A stretch of DNA of 64,000 nucleotides from Candidatus Litorirhabdus singularis (GCF_026262625.1 NZ_SHNN01000001.1:1240001-1304000); one strand, 5' to 3'. Positions 16,494 to 25,552 are shown, counted from the stretch's first letter. The notes: generated from the letters alone by a model not told the origin. Program-made: numbers and translations.

Positions 16494-17687
16494 ATGACCG
16501 ATTTGGGCTTTAAGGCCTTTGACGCCGATAACCACTATTACGAAGGCTTGGACGCGTTCACCCGGCATGTGCCAAAGGCCATGCGCGAGCGCTGTGTGCA
16601 GTGGGCCACTATTGACGGCCACCAGCACCACATTGTGGGCGGCAAGCTGGCACGCGCAGTAAAGAACCCCACCTGGGACCCTATTGCCTTGCCTGGCTCG
16701 ATCTCCGACTATCTGCGCGGTAACCCGTTGGGTCAGGACGCTATTGAATTGATGAGCGCGCGCGAGCCCTTGCCCGCTTGTTACATTGACCGCGACGCGC
16801 GGGTCGAGAAATTGCAGGGTCAGGGTCTGGAGTCGGTGTGGTTGTTCCCGACGCTTGGTGTGCTCTATGAGGAGCTGCTTAAGCATGACACTGAAGCCGT
16901 GACCACGCTGTTTGGCGCCTTTAATCGCTGGCTGCAGGAGGATTGGGGCTGCAACTACAAAGACCAGATATTCGCCGCGCCCTACATTAGCCTGTGCGAC
17001 GTCGACTGGGCCTGTCAGGAGCTTGAATGGGCGTTGCAGCAGGGCGCGCGCGTGGTGGTCATGCGTCCAGCCGCGGTGCAGACCCGAGACCATGGCTTAC
17101 GCTCGCCAGCCGACCCCATGTTTGACAAGTTCTGGGCTGCACTTAATGAATCCGGTATTACGCTGGTAGTCCATGCCTCCGATTCTGGTTATACCACTCA
17201 CGGTTACGTAACCGATGGCTTTTCCGCCAATATCAGTGGTGGCTCGTTCGCACCCAATATCAAGCACTTCAATATCGAGCGTGCGGCGTATGATTTTCTG
17301 ATTACCATCACCTACGAGCGGTTGTTCGAGCGGTTTCCGAACCTGCGCGTAGCGTCTATCGAAAACGGTGCGGAATTCCTGCCTGACCTGTTCCGGAAGC
17401 TCAAGCAGTCGAGTAATCGGCTGGCCACGGCCGGCTATTTTAAGGAAGACCCGGTGGAGAGCTTCAAGCAGCACGTCTGGATTAACCCGTTTTGGGAAGA
17501 TGACGTGAACGAGGTGGCGGCGCTCATGGGCACCGACCGGGTCATTTTCGGCTCCGACTGGCCGCATATTGAAGGCATGCCGACGCCGCTGGATTATGTT
17601 GCGGAACTGGATCAGTTCAGTGCCGCAGACCAGCAAAAAATCTTGCGTGATAACGCCCGGAGTCTTAATACACCGCAGCCACTATGA
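16494..17687 (+). CDS. Amidohydrolase (amidohydrolase_2 / TIM-barrel metal hydrolase)
   Basis: 397 residues of the amidohydrolase_2 family (the ACMSD-like group of decarboxylases and hydrolases). Metal-site features are an N-terminal DADNHYYE motif (replacing the usual HxH), the central VVHASDSG histidine, and the C-terminal FGSDWPHIEGM with its aspartate. The ATG at 16494 has CAGGAGAC upstream. Members act on aromatic ring-cleavage products or 2-amino-muconate-type acids. With the aldehyde dehydrogenase just upstream it probably takes part in aromatic or cyclic substrate breakdown. Confidence 0.85.
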   Translation: MTDLGFKAFDADNHYYEGLDAFTRHVPKAMRERCVQWATIDGHQHHIVGGKLARAVKNPTWDPIALPGSISDYLRGNPLGQDAIELMSAREPLPACYIDRDARVEKLQGQGLESVWLFPTLGVLYEELLKHDTEAVTTLFGAFNRWLQEDWGCNYKDQIFAAPYISLCDVDWACQELEWALQQGARVVVMRPAAVQTRDHGLRSPADPMFDKFWAALNESGITLVVHASDSGYTTHGYVTDGFSANISGGSFAPNIKHFNIERAAYDFLITITYERLFERFPNLRVASIENGAEFLPDLFRKLKQSSNRLATAGYFKEDPVESFKQHVWINPFWEDDVNEVAALMGTDRVIFGSDWPHIEGMPTPLDYVAELDQFSAADQQKILRDNARSLNTPQPL

Positions 17688-17795
17688 GCCTGTTCAGTTG
17701 ACCTGATTTGCCCTCGCGGTATGGCCTGAATCGCTATCCCAACCACTGCGGCACGCGATTAGACTGCTAGCTATCACCTGTAGACAGAGAAACGT

Positions 17796-18791
17796 ATGAG
17801 CAAAGTACTGATCACCGGCGCCACCGGCTTCATTGGCAACCATGTGACACGCCTGTGTCTTGAGCAGGGCGATGAGGTTCGGGTCATGGTAATGCCCGGC
17901 GAGGATCGCTCGCCGCTGGACGGTATGGATGTGGAGTTTGTGGAGGGCAATTTATTGGCGCCTGACTCTCTGACACATACCGTGCAGGGAGTCGATCAGC
18001 TCTATCATTTGGCTGCGCTGTTTGCGGTTTGGACCAAAGACCCGGATCTGCACTACAAAATCAATATTCAAGGTGCTGAGGCGATGTTACGCGCCGCCAT
18101 GGCGGCCAACGTCAGCAAGGTGGTGTTTACCAGCAGTGTGGCGGCCATTGGGGTGGCGCCGCGGGGTCAGCTGGCGAACGAGGAAACACCTTTCGATAGC
18201 TGGGATTTTGCCAGCGAGTATATTTTATCCAAGTTTATCAGCCACCAGATGGTCAAGGGGCTGGTTATGGAGGGTTTACCTGCCTGTATGGTTTTACCCG
18301 GCCTGCCGTTTGGTCCTGGCGATCGCGCTCCCACCCCCACCGGCAGTATGATTGTTTCAACGTTGCAGGGAAAAATGCAGAACTATTGGGATGGCGGCGT
18401 CTGTGCTGTAGATGTCCGTGATGTGGCAGCAGGCCACGTTTTGGCGATGCAAAAAGGCCGCGTAGGCGAGTCCTATATTCTTGCCAACCCAGCAGGCAAC
18501 TTGAGCCACAAAGAGTTTCTGACGCTGGTAGGCGAGACGGCGGGGGTCAGCAAAACTGCCAGCCGCGAAGTATCAGGTGCGACCATGTTGCGGGTTTCCC
18601 GGGTGATGGAAATGTGGTCCAAGCTGACTGGTAAGGCACCCATGACGACTTACAAGAATACGGTGTTTGCCCAGCAGCACGCTTATGTTGACCCCTCCAA
18701 GGCGGTGACTGAGCTGGGCTTGCCGCAAACACCGATTGAAACGGCGGTGCGTGATTCTGTGGACTGGTTTCGCAGCCACGGCTACGTCTAG
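17796..18791 (+). CDS. Extended SDR (NAD-dependent epimerase/dehydratase, dihydroflavonol-reductase-like)
   Basis: 331 residues. The Rossmann signature is ITGATGFIGNHV (6-17), the catalytic triad region is TSS (112-114) with Tyr142 and Lys146 (YILSK), and a substrate-binding C-terminal domain follows. The closest groups are dihydroflavonol-4-reductase-like and 3-beta-hydroxysteroid dehydrogenase-like extended SDRs. It lies 108 bases after the amidohydrolase. The substrate is unknown; the paired SDR genes at 17796 and 18874 suggest successive redox steps. Confidence 0.85.
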   Translation: MSKVLITGATGFIGNHVTRLCLEQGDEVRVMVMPGEDRSPLDGMDVEFVEGNLLAPDSLTHTVQGVDQLYHLAALFAVWTKDPDLHYKINIQGAEAMLRAAMAANVSKVVFTSSVAAIGVAPRGQLANEETPFDSWDFASEYILSKFISHQMVKGLVMEGLPACMVLPGLPFGPGDRAPTPTGSMIVSTLQGKMQNYWDGGVCAVDVRDVAAGHVLAMQKGRVGESYILANPAGNLSHKEFLTLVGETAGVSKTASREVSGATMLRVSRVMEMWSKLTGKAPMTTYKNTVFAQQHAYVDPSKAVTELGLPQTPIETAVRDSVDWFRSHGYV

Positions 18792-18873
18792 GGCGATGGT
18801 TGTCTGAACCGAATAGCCGCGGTGTATCCCTCCAGCGGTAGATTAGCGCTTAAATAATAAGGAGATATCGATC

Positions 18874-19797
18874 ATGTTGAATAATGTCCGAGTTCTGGTA
18901 ACCGGAGCCACAGGTCAGGTGGCCCGCCCTATCGCTGAAGCCCTTAATGCGAATAACGAGGTCTGGGCAGCAGCGAGATTCTCGGATCCACGCGCTAAAC
19001 AGGAGTTGGAAGAGCAGGGCATCAACACCGTATATTTCTCAATGGGTGATGCGGATCTGTCCGCTTTGCCCGATGTCGACTACGTTATTCATTGCGGCTG
19101 TAATACCGACCCCAAGACGCCCGACGAAGGTATCAGCCAAAACGCCGAGGGCACGGGTTTTCTGATGCAACGCTATCGCGATGTGAGAGCCTTTTTCCAT
19201 ATGTCTTCGTCTTCAGTCTATGGCCTGGCGGCGGATGCCAGTGAAGCGGTCGCGGAAGACGCGCAGCTCGGGGGCTATGCCAGTTATTCGCCGCATTACG
19301 CGATGAGCAAACAGTCTACCGAGGCAGTGGTGCGGTTTCAGGCACGCGTTCTCAACCTGCCAACGATTATTGCACGTCTTGATGTGGCCTATGGAACTCG
19401 CGGCCACGGCGGTGCACCTATGGCGCTGGTGCAGTTTATGAAGCACGGTATTCCCTATCATCGGGCCGCCGGCAGTGAGAGTTTTTGCTCGCCGATTCAT
19501 GAAGATGACATTGTCGAGCAGGTACAGGGTTTGCTGGAGCATGCCGCAGTGCCGGCCCCCATCGTCAACCTCGGTGGCGATGAAGTGGTCAGCATGGAAC
19601 AAATGCTTAGCTATATCGAATCACTGACCGGTCTCAAGGCGACTGTCGAAGAGCGAGACATGGCTACGTGGCAGATGACAGTCCTGGACAATACCCTGCG
19701 CAAGCAGATGGCCGGGCCTTGTAAGGTGAGCTGGCAGGACGGTATTGCCAGCGCTCTTTCAGTGCGTTACCCCGATCTGGTCAGTCAGGACGAATAG
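18874..19797 (+). CDS. NAD(P)-dependent oxidoreductase, extended SDR
   Basis: 307 residues of the epimerase-type SDR fold: VTGATGQVARPIAEAL (9-24), HMSSSSVYGL and a YAMSK motif (Tyr, Lys), with a C-terminal domain carrying EDDIVEQVQGLLEH. A GGAG site lies 11 bases before the ATG. It shares architecture with the preceding SDR but is different enough not to be a recent duplicate. Its role is an oxidation or reduction in the same catabolic run. Confidence 0.85.
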   Translation: MLNNVRVLVTGATGQVARPIAEALNANNEVWAAARFSDPRAKQELEEQGINTVYFSMGDADLSALPDVDYVIHCGCNTDPKTPDEGISQNAEGTGFLMQRYRDVRAFFHMSSSSVYGLAADASEAVAEDAQLGGYASYSPHYAMSKQSTEAVVRFQARVLNLPTIIARLDVAYGTRGHGGAPMALVQFMKHGIPYHRAAGSESFCSPIHEDDIVEQVQGLLEHAAVPAPIVNLGGDEVVSMEQMLSYIESLTGLKATVEERDMATWQMTVLDNTLRKQMAGPCKVSWQDGIASALSVRYPDLVSQDE

Positions 19798-19820
19798 GCA
19801 GAACCTCAGGAGCGAATGAC

Positions 19821-20585
19821 GTGGTCGAGATAGATTTGAGCGGCAAAGTGGCGCTGGTGACCGGCGGCAGTCGCGGTTTGGGCCGTGCCATGTCATTGGG
19901 GCTGGCGGATGCCGGCGCCGACGTGGTCGTCGCCAGTCGGAAGCTGGAGAGTTGCGAAGCAGTCTGTGCAGAGATAGCCGCCAAAGGGCGCAGGGGATTG
20001 CCGGTTTCAGCGCACGTGGGTGACACTGAGAGTCTCGATCGGCTGATTGCGACCGCTTTGGAGGCTTTCGGTAAAATCGACATCCTCATCAACAATGCCG
20101 GCATTAATCCGGCTATGGGAGCGCTGTCGGACCTTTCCCCTGAGCTGTTTCAGAAGATGTTTGACGTCAATTTGAAAGGCCCCTGGTATCTGGCGTCACG
20201 ATTGGCGCCGCATATGGCCGCCTCCGGCGGCGGTTCGATTATTAATCTGGTGTCGGTAGGTGGACTGCGGCCTTCTGCCTGGCAGGGCTTTTACGCCACC
20301 ACGAAAGCCGGGCTCGACGCCATGACCCGGGTGATGGCGGCAGAATGGGCGGATGGGAATGTCCGCGTCAATGCGCTGGCGCCCGGCAGTTTCCATTCGG
20401 ACCTGTTTGACACCAGCGCGGAGCTGATTCCCGGGTTTGAGGAGGGTGCTAAAGCCGCCAGCCTGCAAAAGCGCATTGCCGACACCGAGGAAATCGTCGG
20501 GCCGGTACTGTATCTGGCTAGTGATATGTCCAAATTTACCACCGGAACTACTGTGGTTGCTGACGGGGGCTTTCTCGCGCTCTGA
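19821..20585 (+). CDS. SDR family oxidoreductase
   Basis: 254-residue classical SDR, with GTG start at 19821 preceded by AGGAG. TGGSRGLG (14-21), ASRK after beta-2 (NADP-leaning), NNAG at 91-94, Ser145, Tyr158 and Lys162 (YATTK) are all present. The ending is TTVVADGGFLAL. It closes the catabolic run and is followed by the TonB receptor. Confidence 0.9.
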   Translation: MVEIDLSGKVALVTGGSRGLGRAMSLGLADAGADVVVASRKLESCEAVCAEIAAKGRRGLPVSAHVGDTESLDRLIATALEAFGKIDILINNAGINPAMGALSDLSPELFQKMFDVNLKGPWYLASRLAPHMAASGGGSIINLVSVGGLRPSAWQGFYATTKAGLDAMTRVMAAEWADGNVRVNALAPGSFHSDLFDTSAELIPGFEEGAKAASLQKRIADTEEIVGPVLYLASDMSKFTTGTTVVADGGFLAL

Positions 20586-20609
20586 TCAGAGCTTCGCCGT
20601 TTTCCAAAA

Positions 20610-20644
20610 GCTGCAGGTGCGACACTGTGTCACATGTCTGCAGC
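20610..20644 (+). repeat. Inverted repeat / hairpin before the TonB receptor gene
   Basis: Outer arms GCTGCAG and CTGCAGC enclose a second nested pair GACAC / GTGTC. It sits between the SDR stop and the receptor ATG and could end the upstream transcript or serve as an operator. No T-run follows. Confidence 0.4.
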
Positions 20645-20698
20645 CTTCCCGGTCCTTACAATAGCGCCTGCATTTTTACAGTTTGTGCGGGAGTTTTC

Positions 20699-22771
20699 AT
20701 GACGTATCCAAGGACGCTGGTCGGGGTGTTGGCCAGCGCGGTTAGTGTGGTCGCCTGGGGCGGTCATATGGAAGAGGTAATTGTTAGCGGCAGCCACGAA
20801 AAGCGCACCATCGATGTGGTTGATGAGATGACGATTGCTGCAGATACCGCGCAGTTGCTGAAGCAGGCACCTGGAGCGACGGTCAATAGCAATGGTCCTT
20901 TGACAGGCATTCCCCAGTATCGAGGTATGTACGGTCCGCGCATCGGCGTGCAGTTGAACGGTACGCAACTGGCTCCAGCTGGCCCCAACTGGATGGACCC
21001 GCCGCTCTCTTATGCGGCTGCCGCGCAGTTGGAATCGCTTCAGCTCTATCGTGGTATTGCCCCGGTTAGCGTGGTTCAGGAATCCATCGGCGGTGCCGTA
21101 AACGCGGTAACTGCCCGCGGTGAGTTTAGCGACAGCTCGGCAATGACGCTGAACACTCACGTGGTCGCCAGTGGGCAGAGCGTTAGTAATGGGACCCTGC
21201 TGGGAGCAACGGTGTTAGCTAGCAACGATGTGCACCGCTTGCGGCTGGCCGCCATGACTGAGCAAGGCGATGATGCGGAGTTTTCCGACGGCAAGATATT
21301 GCCCACTGAATATGAGCGTGATCGCTATGAGCTGGGTTATGGCCTGCGGGTGGGCGATCATACTCTGCAGTTCGACTTCAGCCGCAGCGAAACTGGCGAT
21401 GCCGGTACGCCCGCCCTGCCCATGGATATTCAATTAATTGACGGCGACTTATACACGCTGGGTTATAGCTTTGCCGGCTCTGACTGGTCTGTGGACGCTA
21501 CTGTGTTTGGTAGCGAACTCGATCACACCATGAGCAACTATCACCTGCGTCAGGCGCCGACGAATGAGGGCATGTGGCGGCGTAATACAGCGGCCTCCAG
21601 CAACCGCGGTTTCAAGGTGAGCGCGACATTCAACGATGACAATGGGCTCTGGATTGTGGGCGCCGATGGCCTCGACTCCAGTCATGATTCGAATATCGAT
21701 AACCCACAGAACCCGGCATTTTTTGTCGTTAACTTTAATGACGCAGAGCGAACCATCGTCGGCCTGTTTGCTGAGCGCCAGCATGATTTCGGCAATGCCT
21801 GGAGTGCGGAGCTGGGGTTGCGTTACAACCATGTGGTAATGGATGCCGGTGAGGTCGATGGTACTCCAGCGATGATGCCGGCGGGTGCCATGCTGCGTGA
21901 CGCCTTCAATGCGGCAGATCGTAAGCAAACCGATGATAACTTCGATGTGGTGGCCAAGGCCTTCTATCATGTCAATGACGAGCTGAGTTATTACGCCGGG
22001 CTGGCACGTAAAACTCGCTCGCCCGCCTATCAGGAGCGCTATTTGTGGCTGCCTCTGCAGGCCACCGGTGGTCTGGCTGACGGTTTGACCTATACGGGCA
22101 ATATTGAGCTTACACCAGAGGTAGCGCGCGAGCTGGAGTTGGGTCTGGATTTTAACAATGGCAGTCTGGTGCTGTCGCCGCGCCTGTTTTACCGCGATGT
22201 GAAAGACTTTATTCAAGGCGTCCCCAGCACATTAACCCCGGCGAACATGTTCGTGACGATGATGAATATGAATACGGGCAATAGTAACCCGTCACCGCTG
22301 CAGTTCGACAATGTTGACGCCGTACTGTGGGGTTTTGATATGGACTGGCGTTACACCGTTAACTCAGACTGGGCGCTGAGTGGTCTGGTTAATTATGTTC
22401 GTGGCGAACGCGATGATATTGACGACAATCTGTATCGGATAGCACCGCTGAATGGCTCCCTGGCGCTGGATTACACCGGTAATCGTTGGGGTGCCAGACT
22501 GGAGGGGCGACTATACGCTGAGCAGGATAAGGTCAGTGCGACAAACAATGAACAGGAGAGTGACGGCTACGGTTTACTCAACGTAGGTGGTTATTGGTTG
22601 GCAACTGATCGCCTGCGAGTGGCTGTGGGTGTCGATAATGTGTTGGACGAAAATTATGCCGACCATGTCAGTGGCGTCAATCGAGTTATGGGCAACCCGG
22701 CTATAGCGCGTGGTGAGAGATTGCCCGGTTATGGGCGTAACGCGTTTTTGCGGCTTGATGTAAATTTGTGA
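20699..22771 (+). CDS. TonB-dependent outer-membrane receptor
   Basis: 690 residues from ATG 20699 (GGGAG site five bases upstream). There is a signal peptide ending VSVVAWGG, then HMEEVIVSGSHEKRTIDVVDEM as TonB-box/plug start, a plug domain to about residue 150, and a beta-barrel ending VGVDNVLDENYADHVSGVNR..NAFLRLDVNL. The barrel and the lack of siderophore motifs fit either iron or organic-substrate uptake. The upstream catabolic enzymes suggest it imports the compound they degrade; that is inference from position. The final residue is Leu rather than the common Phe. Confidence 0.88.
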   Translation: MTYPRTLVGVLASAVSVVAWGGHMEEVIVSGSHEKRTIDVVDEMTIAADTAQLLKQAPGATVNSNGPLTGIPQYRGMYGPRIGVQLNGTQLAPAGPNWMDPPLSYAAAAQLESLQLYRGIAPVSVVQESIGGAVNAVTARGEFSDSSAMTLNTHVVASGQSVSNGTLLGATVLASNDVHRLRLAAMTEQGDDAEFSDGKILPTEYERDRYELGYGLRVGDHTLQFDFSRSETGDAGTPALPMDIQLIDGDLYTLGYSFAGSDWSVDATVFGSELDHTMSNYHLRQAPTNEGMWRRNTAASSNRGFKVSATFNDDNGLWIVGADGLDSSHDSNIDNPQNPAFFVVNFNDAERTIVGLFAERQHDFGNAWSAELGLRYNHVVMDAGEVDGTPAMMPAGAMLRDAFNAADRKQTDDNFDVVAKAFYHVNDELSYYAGLARKTRSPAYQERYLWLPLQATGGLADGLTYTGNIELTPEVARELELGLDFNNGSLVLSPRLFYRDVKDFIQGVPSTLTPANMFVTMMNMNTGNSNPSPLQFDNVDAVLWGFDMDWRYTVNSDWALSGLVNYVRGERDDIDDNLYRIAPLNGSLALDYTGNRWGARLEGRLYAEQDKVSATNNEQESDGYGLLNVGGYWLATDRLRVAVGVDNVLDENYADHVSGVNRVMGNPAIARGERLPGYGRNAFLRLDVNL

Positions 22772-22781
22772 GCGTGGGGCT

Positions 22782-22808
22782 GATGCCGGGCGCTAGGACC
22801 CGGGCATC
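22782..22808 (+). terminator. GC-rich hairpin after the TonB receptor
   Basis: GATGCC-GGG ... CCC-GGGCATC, an imperfect stem with one bulged G, lies between the receptor and the convergent DUF2892 gene. It has no T-tract, so it may work as a bidirectional end of transcription or only as a stabiliser. Confidence 0.45.
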
Positions 22809-22822
22809 GTGTGTCCGGTTGT

Positions 22823-23062
22823 TTAGCGGCAGTCGGGCGTCGTTTGGCCGACAATGCCTTGCTCGCGGTTGGTATTGATCTCCAGCACATACCAGAGATA
22901 GCAGCGCGAGAAGATACCGTTGAGTATCAAAAAGCTTGATGTCAGAACCACAAACCACTCAATGCCGTTCATTGCAGGTTGACTGAAGGCCCATACTCCA
23001 AGCCCGATACCGCAGAGTAAGCGGATAAGGCGTTCGATATTGCCTAGATTTCGTTCGATCAT
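22823..23062 (-). CDS. DUF2892 (YgaP-like) membrane protein
   Basis: 79 residues starting MIERNLGNIERLIRLLCGIGLG, the standard DUF2892 opening, with two membrane helices and a C-terminal hydrophilic tail. In other bacteria the family is often fused to or found next to rhodanese domains, suggesting links to sulfur or peroxide chemistry. It is last in the rubrerythrin block. The stem at 23064-23091 ends immediately before its ATG. Confidence 0.85.
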   Translation of the reverse strand: MIERNLGNIERLIRLLCGIGLGVWAFSQPAMNGIEWFVVLTSSFLILNGIFSRCYLWYVLEINTNREQGIVGQTTPDCR

Positions 23063-23063
23063 G

Positions 23064-23091
23064 AGAGCACCATTTTGATTGATTGTGCTCT
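23064..23091 (-). promoter_or_regulatory. Hairpin abutting the DUF2892 start codon
   Basis: On the minus strand AGAGCAC, a 14-base loop and GTGCTCT form a perfect 7-bp stem whose 3' arm ends one base before the ATG at 23062. There is no clear ribosome site outside the stem. It may terminate the DUF3501 transcript or control DUF2892 translation. Confidence 0.4.
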
Positions 23092-23124
23092 TCTTACGCG
23101 CAATGAGGCTGGCTGGATTACACC

Positions 23125-23727
23125 TTAATTAAGAACAACGTCTGACAGATCCTCGGTGAGTGAGTCTCGGATGGGTCCAGGCACCGCCAGCGGCCCTATC
23201 GTAAAGGCCTTGTGGTCGATGCCTGCACTGAAGTCTGCTCCGGCTTTGGCAGCGGTAATCATGGCAGGGCTTAGCTCAAAGCGCAGGAAATGCACCGAGG
23301 ATGTCTTCTCCGCGGTATCTCGCTCCAGGTCCTCATCGGCAATAGGATAGACTTTGTCGCAGCCGTCGACTTGCATCCATACTTTGTTCTCGATCCCGAT
23401 CATTTGTGCCAGCTGACTCGCCCGTTCGGCGGGGTCGTCAAACTCGATCATAAAGGTTGCCTTCCAATTGTGACCATCGGGTATCAGCGGATTGTAGGCT
23501 TCAAGTTCTTCGGTGATGCCAGCCGCTTCGAAAACTTTTTCGATGCGCAGCATTTCCTGAATCTGATACCTGATCGTCAGTAAATCTTCGAAATACAGAC
23601 GTGCATTATTGCCCAGTGGTAATTGTCGGCGCTTTTTGTGTTCCATCACTTGAGCACGAAAACTGGAGCGCTGCTCGGCGTATTCTTCCAGCGACCATAG
23701 GTCGGCTCTCGATAACTGCTGGTTCAT
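23125..23727 (-). CDS. DUF3501 family protein
   Basis: 200 residues, DUF3501. The opening pattern is RADLWSLEEYAEQRSSFRAQVMEHKKRRQLPLGNNARLYFED, followed by LTIRYQIQEMLRIEKVF. A AGGAG site precedes the ATG at 23727. Family members are found beside rubrerythrin and a GlpC-like Fe-S protein, exactly as here (13-base gap to the Fe-S gene). The biochemical role is not established; a structural or assembly part of an oxidant-reducing complex is plausible. Confidence 0.88.
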   Translation of the reverse strand: MNQQLSRADLWSLEEYAEQRSSFRAQVMEHKKRRQLPLGNNARLYFEDLLTIRYQIQEMLRIEKVFEAAGITEELEAYNPLIPDGHNWKATFMIEFDDPAERASQLAQMIGIENKVWMQVDGCDKVYPIADEDLERDTAEKTSSVHFLRFELSPAMITAAKAGADFSAGIDHKAFTIGPLAVPGPIRDSLTEDLSDVVLN

Positions 23728-23740
23728 CTTTGTTCTCCTG

Positions 23741-25069
23741 CTAAAGGCCGTAGGCCATGCGTAATAGCGTCATGGGGTGCTCGGCCCTGTCGACTTTTTC
23801 CGACAAATTGGCGATATGGGTGGCAGCCATGGGGCAGTCACTCATGAAATGGTCTGGCTCCTGCTGGTCGACCTTGCGCACCACCGGGCGCGCAATTTTG
23901 ACCGACTTGGCGTGGGTCTCTTTCTTAACCGCATACGTACCATCGTGACCGGAGCAGCGTTCATGCGCAGTAACGTCAGTATTGGGCACCAGGTTAAGCA
24001 CGTCGCGGGTCTTCAGGCCTATATTTTGCACCCGCTGGTGGCAGGCGACCTGATAGGCGATGTCACCCATGGCCTGCGGGAACTCGGTTTTTAATTCGCC
24101 CTGTTTATGCCTGATCCACAGATATTCAAACGGGTCAAAAAAGGCGTCGCGTACTTTGGCGACATCCGGGTCGTCCGGAAAGAGCAGTGGCAGCTCCTGC
24201 TTGTACATTAATACACAGGAAGGTATGGGTGCGACGAGGTCGTAACCCTCATCCACCAACTTGGCCAAGACCGGAATATTAGCGTTTTTCAGCTTTTCGA
24301 CAGTGTTGAGGTCACCCAGCTCAAGCTTGGGCATGCCGCAGCAGGCCTCCTTGGGCACCAGGTCAATATAGATATCGTTGTGCTGGAATACCTTGACAAA
24401 ATCTTCACCGATGCTGGGGCTGTTGTAGTTGCCATAACAGGTGGCGTAAAGGGCTACCTTGCCGGTAGTGCCCGCGACGGCCTTGCTGGTGACGGGTTTG
24501 ACCATCGGTTGTACGCGCTTGCGCATGGTTTTGCTGTGAAATTCGGGTATCGGGGCTGCGTGATGCACCCCAAATGTTGATTCGAACACCTTACGGAAGG
24601 TGGCGTTCTTGTTCAGTGCGTTAACCGTGATGTCGACCAGCGGGATGGTGGCCGCGGCAAAAACCTTGTCGGTGCTGGTGAGGACCCTGTCGCGCAAACT
24701 GGCGCCTTCCTCTTTGTACTTGACGGCTTTGGCACGCAGCATCAAGTGCGGAAAATCCACAGCCCATTCGTGAGGTGGTACGTAGGGGCATTTGGTCATG
24801 TAGCACAGGTCACACAGGTAGCACTGATCGGATACTTTGCTAAAGTCGGCTTTGTCGACACCGTCTACTTCCATGGTTTCGGATTCGTCCACCAAGTCAA
24901 ATAAGGTGGGGAAGGAATCGCACAGACTGACGCAGCGACGACAGCCGTGGCAGATGTCATAGACTCGTTCCAGCTCCTGATCCAGGTCGTCGTGTTCCCA
25001 GAACTTTTCAGTCTTCCATTCCACAGGGTGCCGTGTAGGCGCTTCCAGACTGCCTTCTCTGACTGCCAT
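23741..25069 (-). CDS. Heterodisulfide-reductase-related iron-sulfur protein (GlpC/CCG-like)
   Basis: About 442 residues. Two ferredoxin-type 4Fe-4S motifs are present: CHGCRRCVSLCDSFP and CYLCDLCYMTKCPYVP. Cysteine-rich blocks in the GlpC/HdrB style follow: YATCYGN, KEACCGMP, ACHQR and HERCSGHDG. It should carry electrons in the cytoplasm to the rubrerythrin or a quinone pool. I prefer ATG 25069 (MAVREGSLEAPTRHP); an in-frame TTG at 25117 would place the inverted repeat 25100-25118 inside the coding region. The gene lies between rubrerythrin and DUF3501, a recurrent three-gene set. Confidence 0.85.
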   Translation of the reverse strand: MAVREGSLEAPTRHPVEWKTEKFWEHDDLDQELERVYDICHGCRRCVSLCDSFPTLFDLVDESETMEVDGVDKADFSKVSDQCYLCDLCYMTKCPYVPPHEWAVDFPHLMLRAKAVKYKEEGASLRDRVLTSTDKVFAAATIPLVDITVNALNKNATFRKVFESTFGVHHAAPIPEFHSKTMRKRVQPMVKPVTSKAVAGTTGKVALYATCYGNYNSPSIGEDFVKVFQHNDIYIDLVPKEACCGMPKLELGDLNTVEKLKNANIPVLAKLVDEGYDLVAPIPSCVLMYKQELPLLFPDDPDVAKVRDAFFDPFEYLWIRHKQGELKTEFPQAMGDIAYQVACHQRVQNIGLKTRDVLNLVPNTDVTAHERCSGHDGTYAVKKETHAKSVKIARPVVRKVDQQEPDHFMSDCPMAATHIANLSEKVDRAEHPMTLLRMAYGL

Positions 25070-25099
25070 AATGTTGTCTCGCAAAAATCGGGACGGGTG

Positions 25100-25118
25100 C
25101 TTGTCTATACTAGACAAG
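25100..25118 (-). repeat. Perfect inverted repeat between rubrerythrin and Fe-S genes
   Basis: CTTGTCTA, three bases, TAGACAAG: an 8-bp perfect palindrome. In RNA it would form a tight hairpin just after the rubrerythrin stop (25133), which could lower downstream expression or protect the rubrerythrin message. As DNA it could be an operator. Confidence 0.5.
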
Positions 25119-25132
25119 TCCGCCCCAGAGGA

Positions 25133-25552
25133 TTAATCGTCCAGTGTGTCCAGTGCTTTTTGGAACCGGTTAGCGTGGCTGCGCTCAGCCTTGGCCAGAG
25201 TTTCCATCCAGTCAGCGATTTCGTCGAAGCCTTCATCGCGGGCTGTCTTGGCCATACCCGGATACATGTCAGTGTATTCGTGTGTCTCGCCAGCAATCGC
25301 CGCTTTCAGGTTGTCAGAAGTGCCGCCAATGGGCAGCCCAGTGGCGGGATCGCCAGTTTCTTCCAGGTATTCGAGGTGGCCGTGGGCATGGCCGGTCTCG
25401 CCTTCAGCCGTAGATCGGAATACGGAAGCCACATCGTTGTAGCCCTCGACATCGGCTTTTGCTGCAAAGTACAGGTAGCGACGATTGGCCTGGGATTCCC
25501 CGGCGAACGCAGCTTTCAGATTATCTTCGGTTTGACTACCTTTCAAAGACAT
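25133..25552 (-). CDS. Rubrerythrin family di-iron protein
   Basis: 139 residues from ATG 25552 (GGAG eight bases upstream). It is a four-helix ferritin-like bundle with di-iron ligand patterns: ENLKAAF-type helix ([20 protein letters not shown]), [35 protein letters not shown] and [10 protein letters not shown]. It lacks the C-terminal rubredoxin domain, so it needs another electron donor; the adjacent Fe-S protein is the natural candidate. It reduces hydrogen peroxide to water. It faces oxyR across 151 bases. Confidence 0.9.
   Translation of the reverse strand: MSLKGSQTEDNLKAAFAGESQANRRYLYFAAKADVEGYNDVASVFRSTAEGETGHAHGHLEYLEETGDPATGLPIGGTSDNLKAAIAGETHEYTDMYPGMAKTARDEGFDEIADWMETLAKAERSHANRFQKALDTLDD

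Noticed and set aside
20586-20698. A riboswitch upstream of the TonB receptor
   Set aside because: Only a nested inverted repeat is seen; I could not match a cobalamin or other known riboswitch core in this short leader.
21449-22216. A 255-codon reading frame antisense to the TonB receptor
   Set aside because: No recognisable motif, and it lies entirely within the receptor on the other strand.
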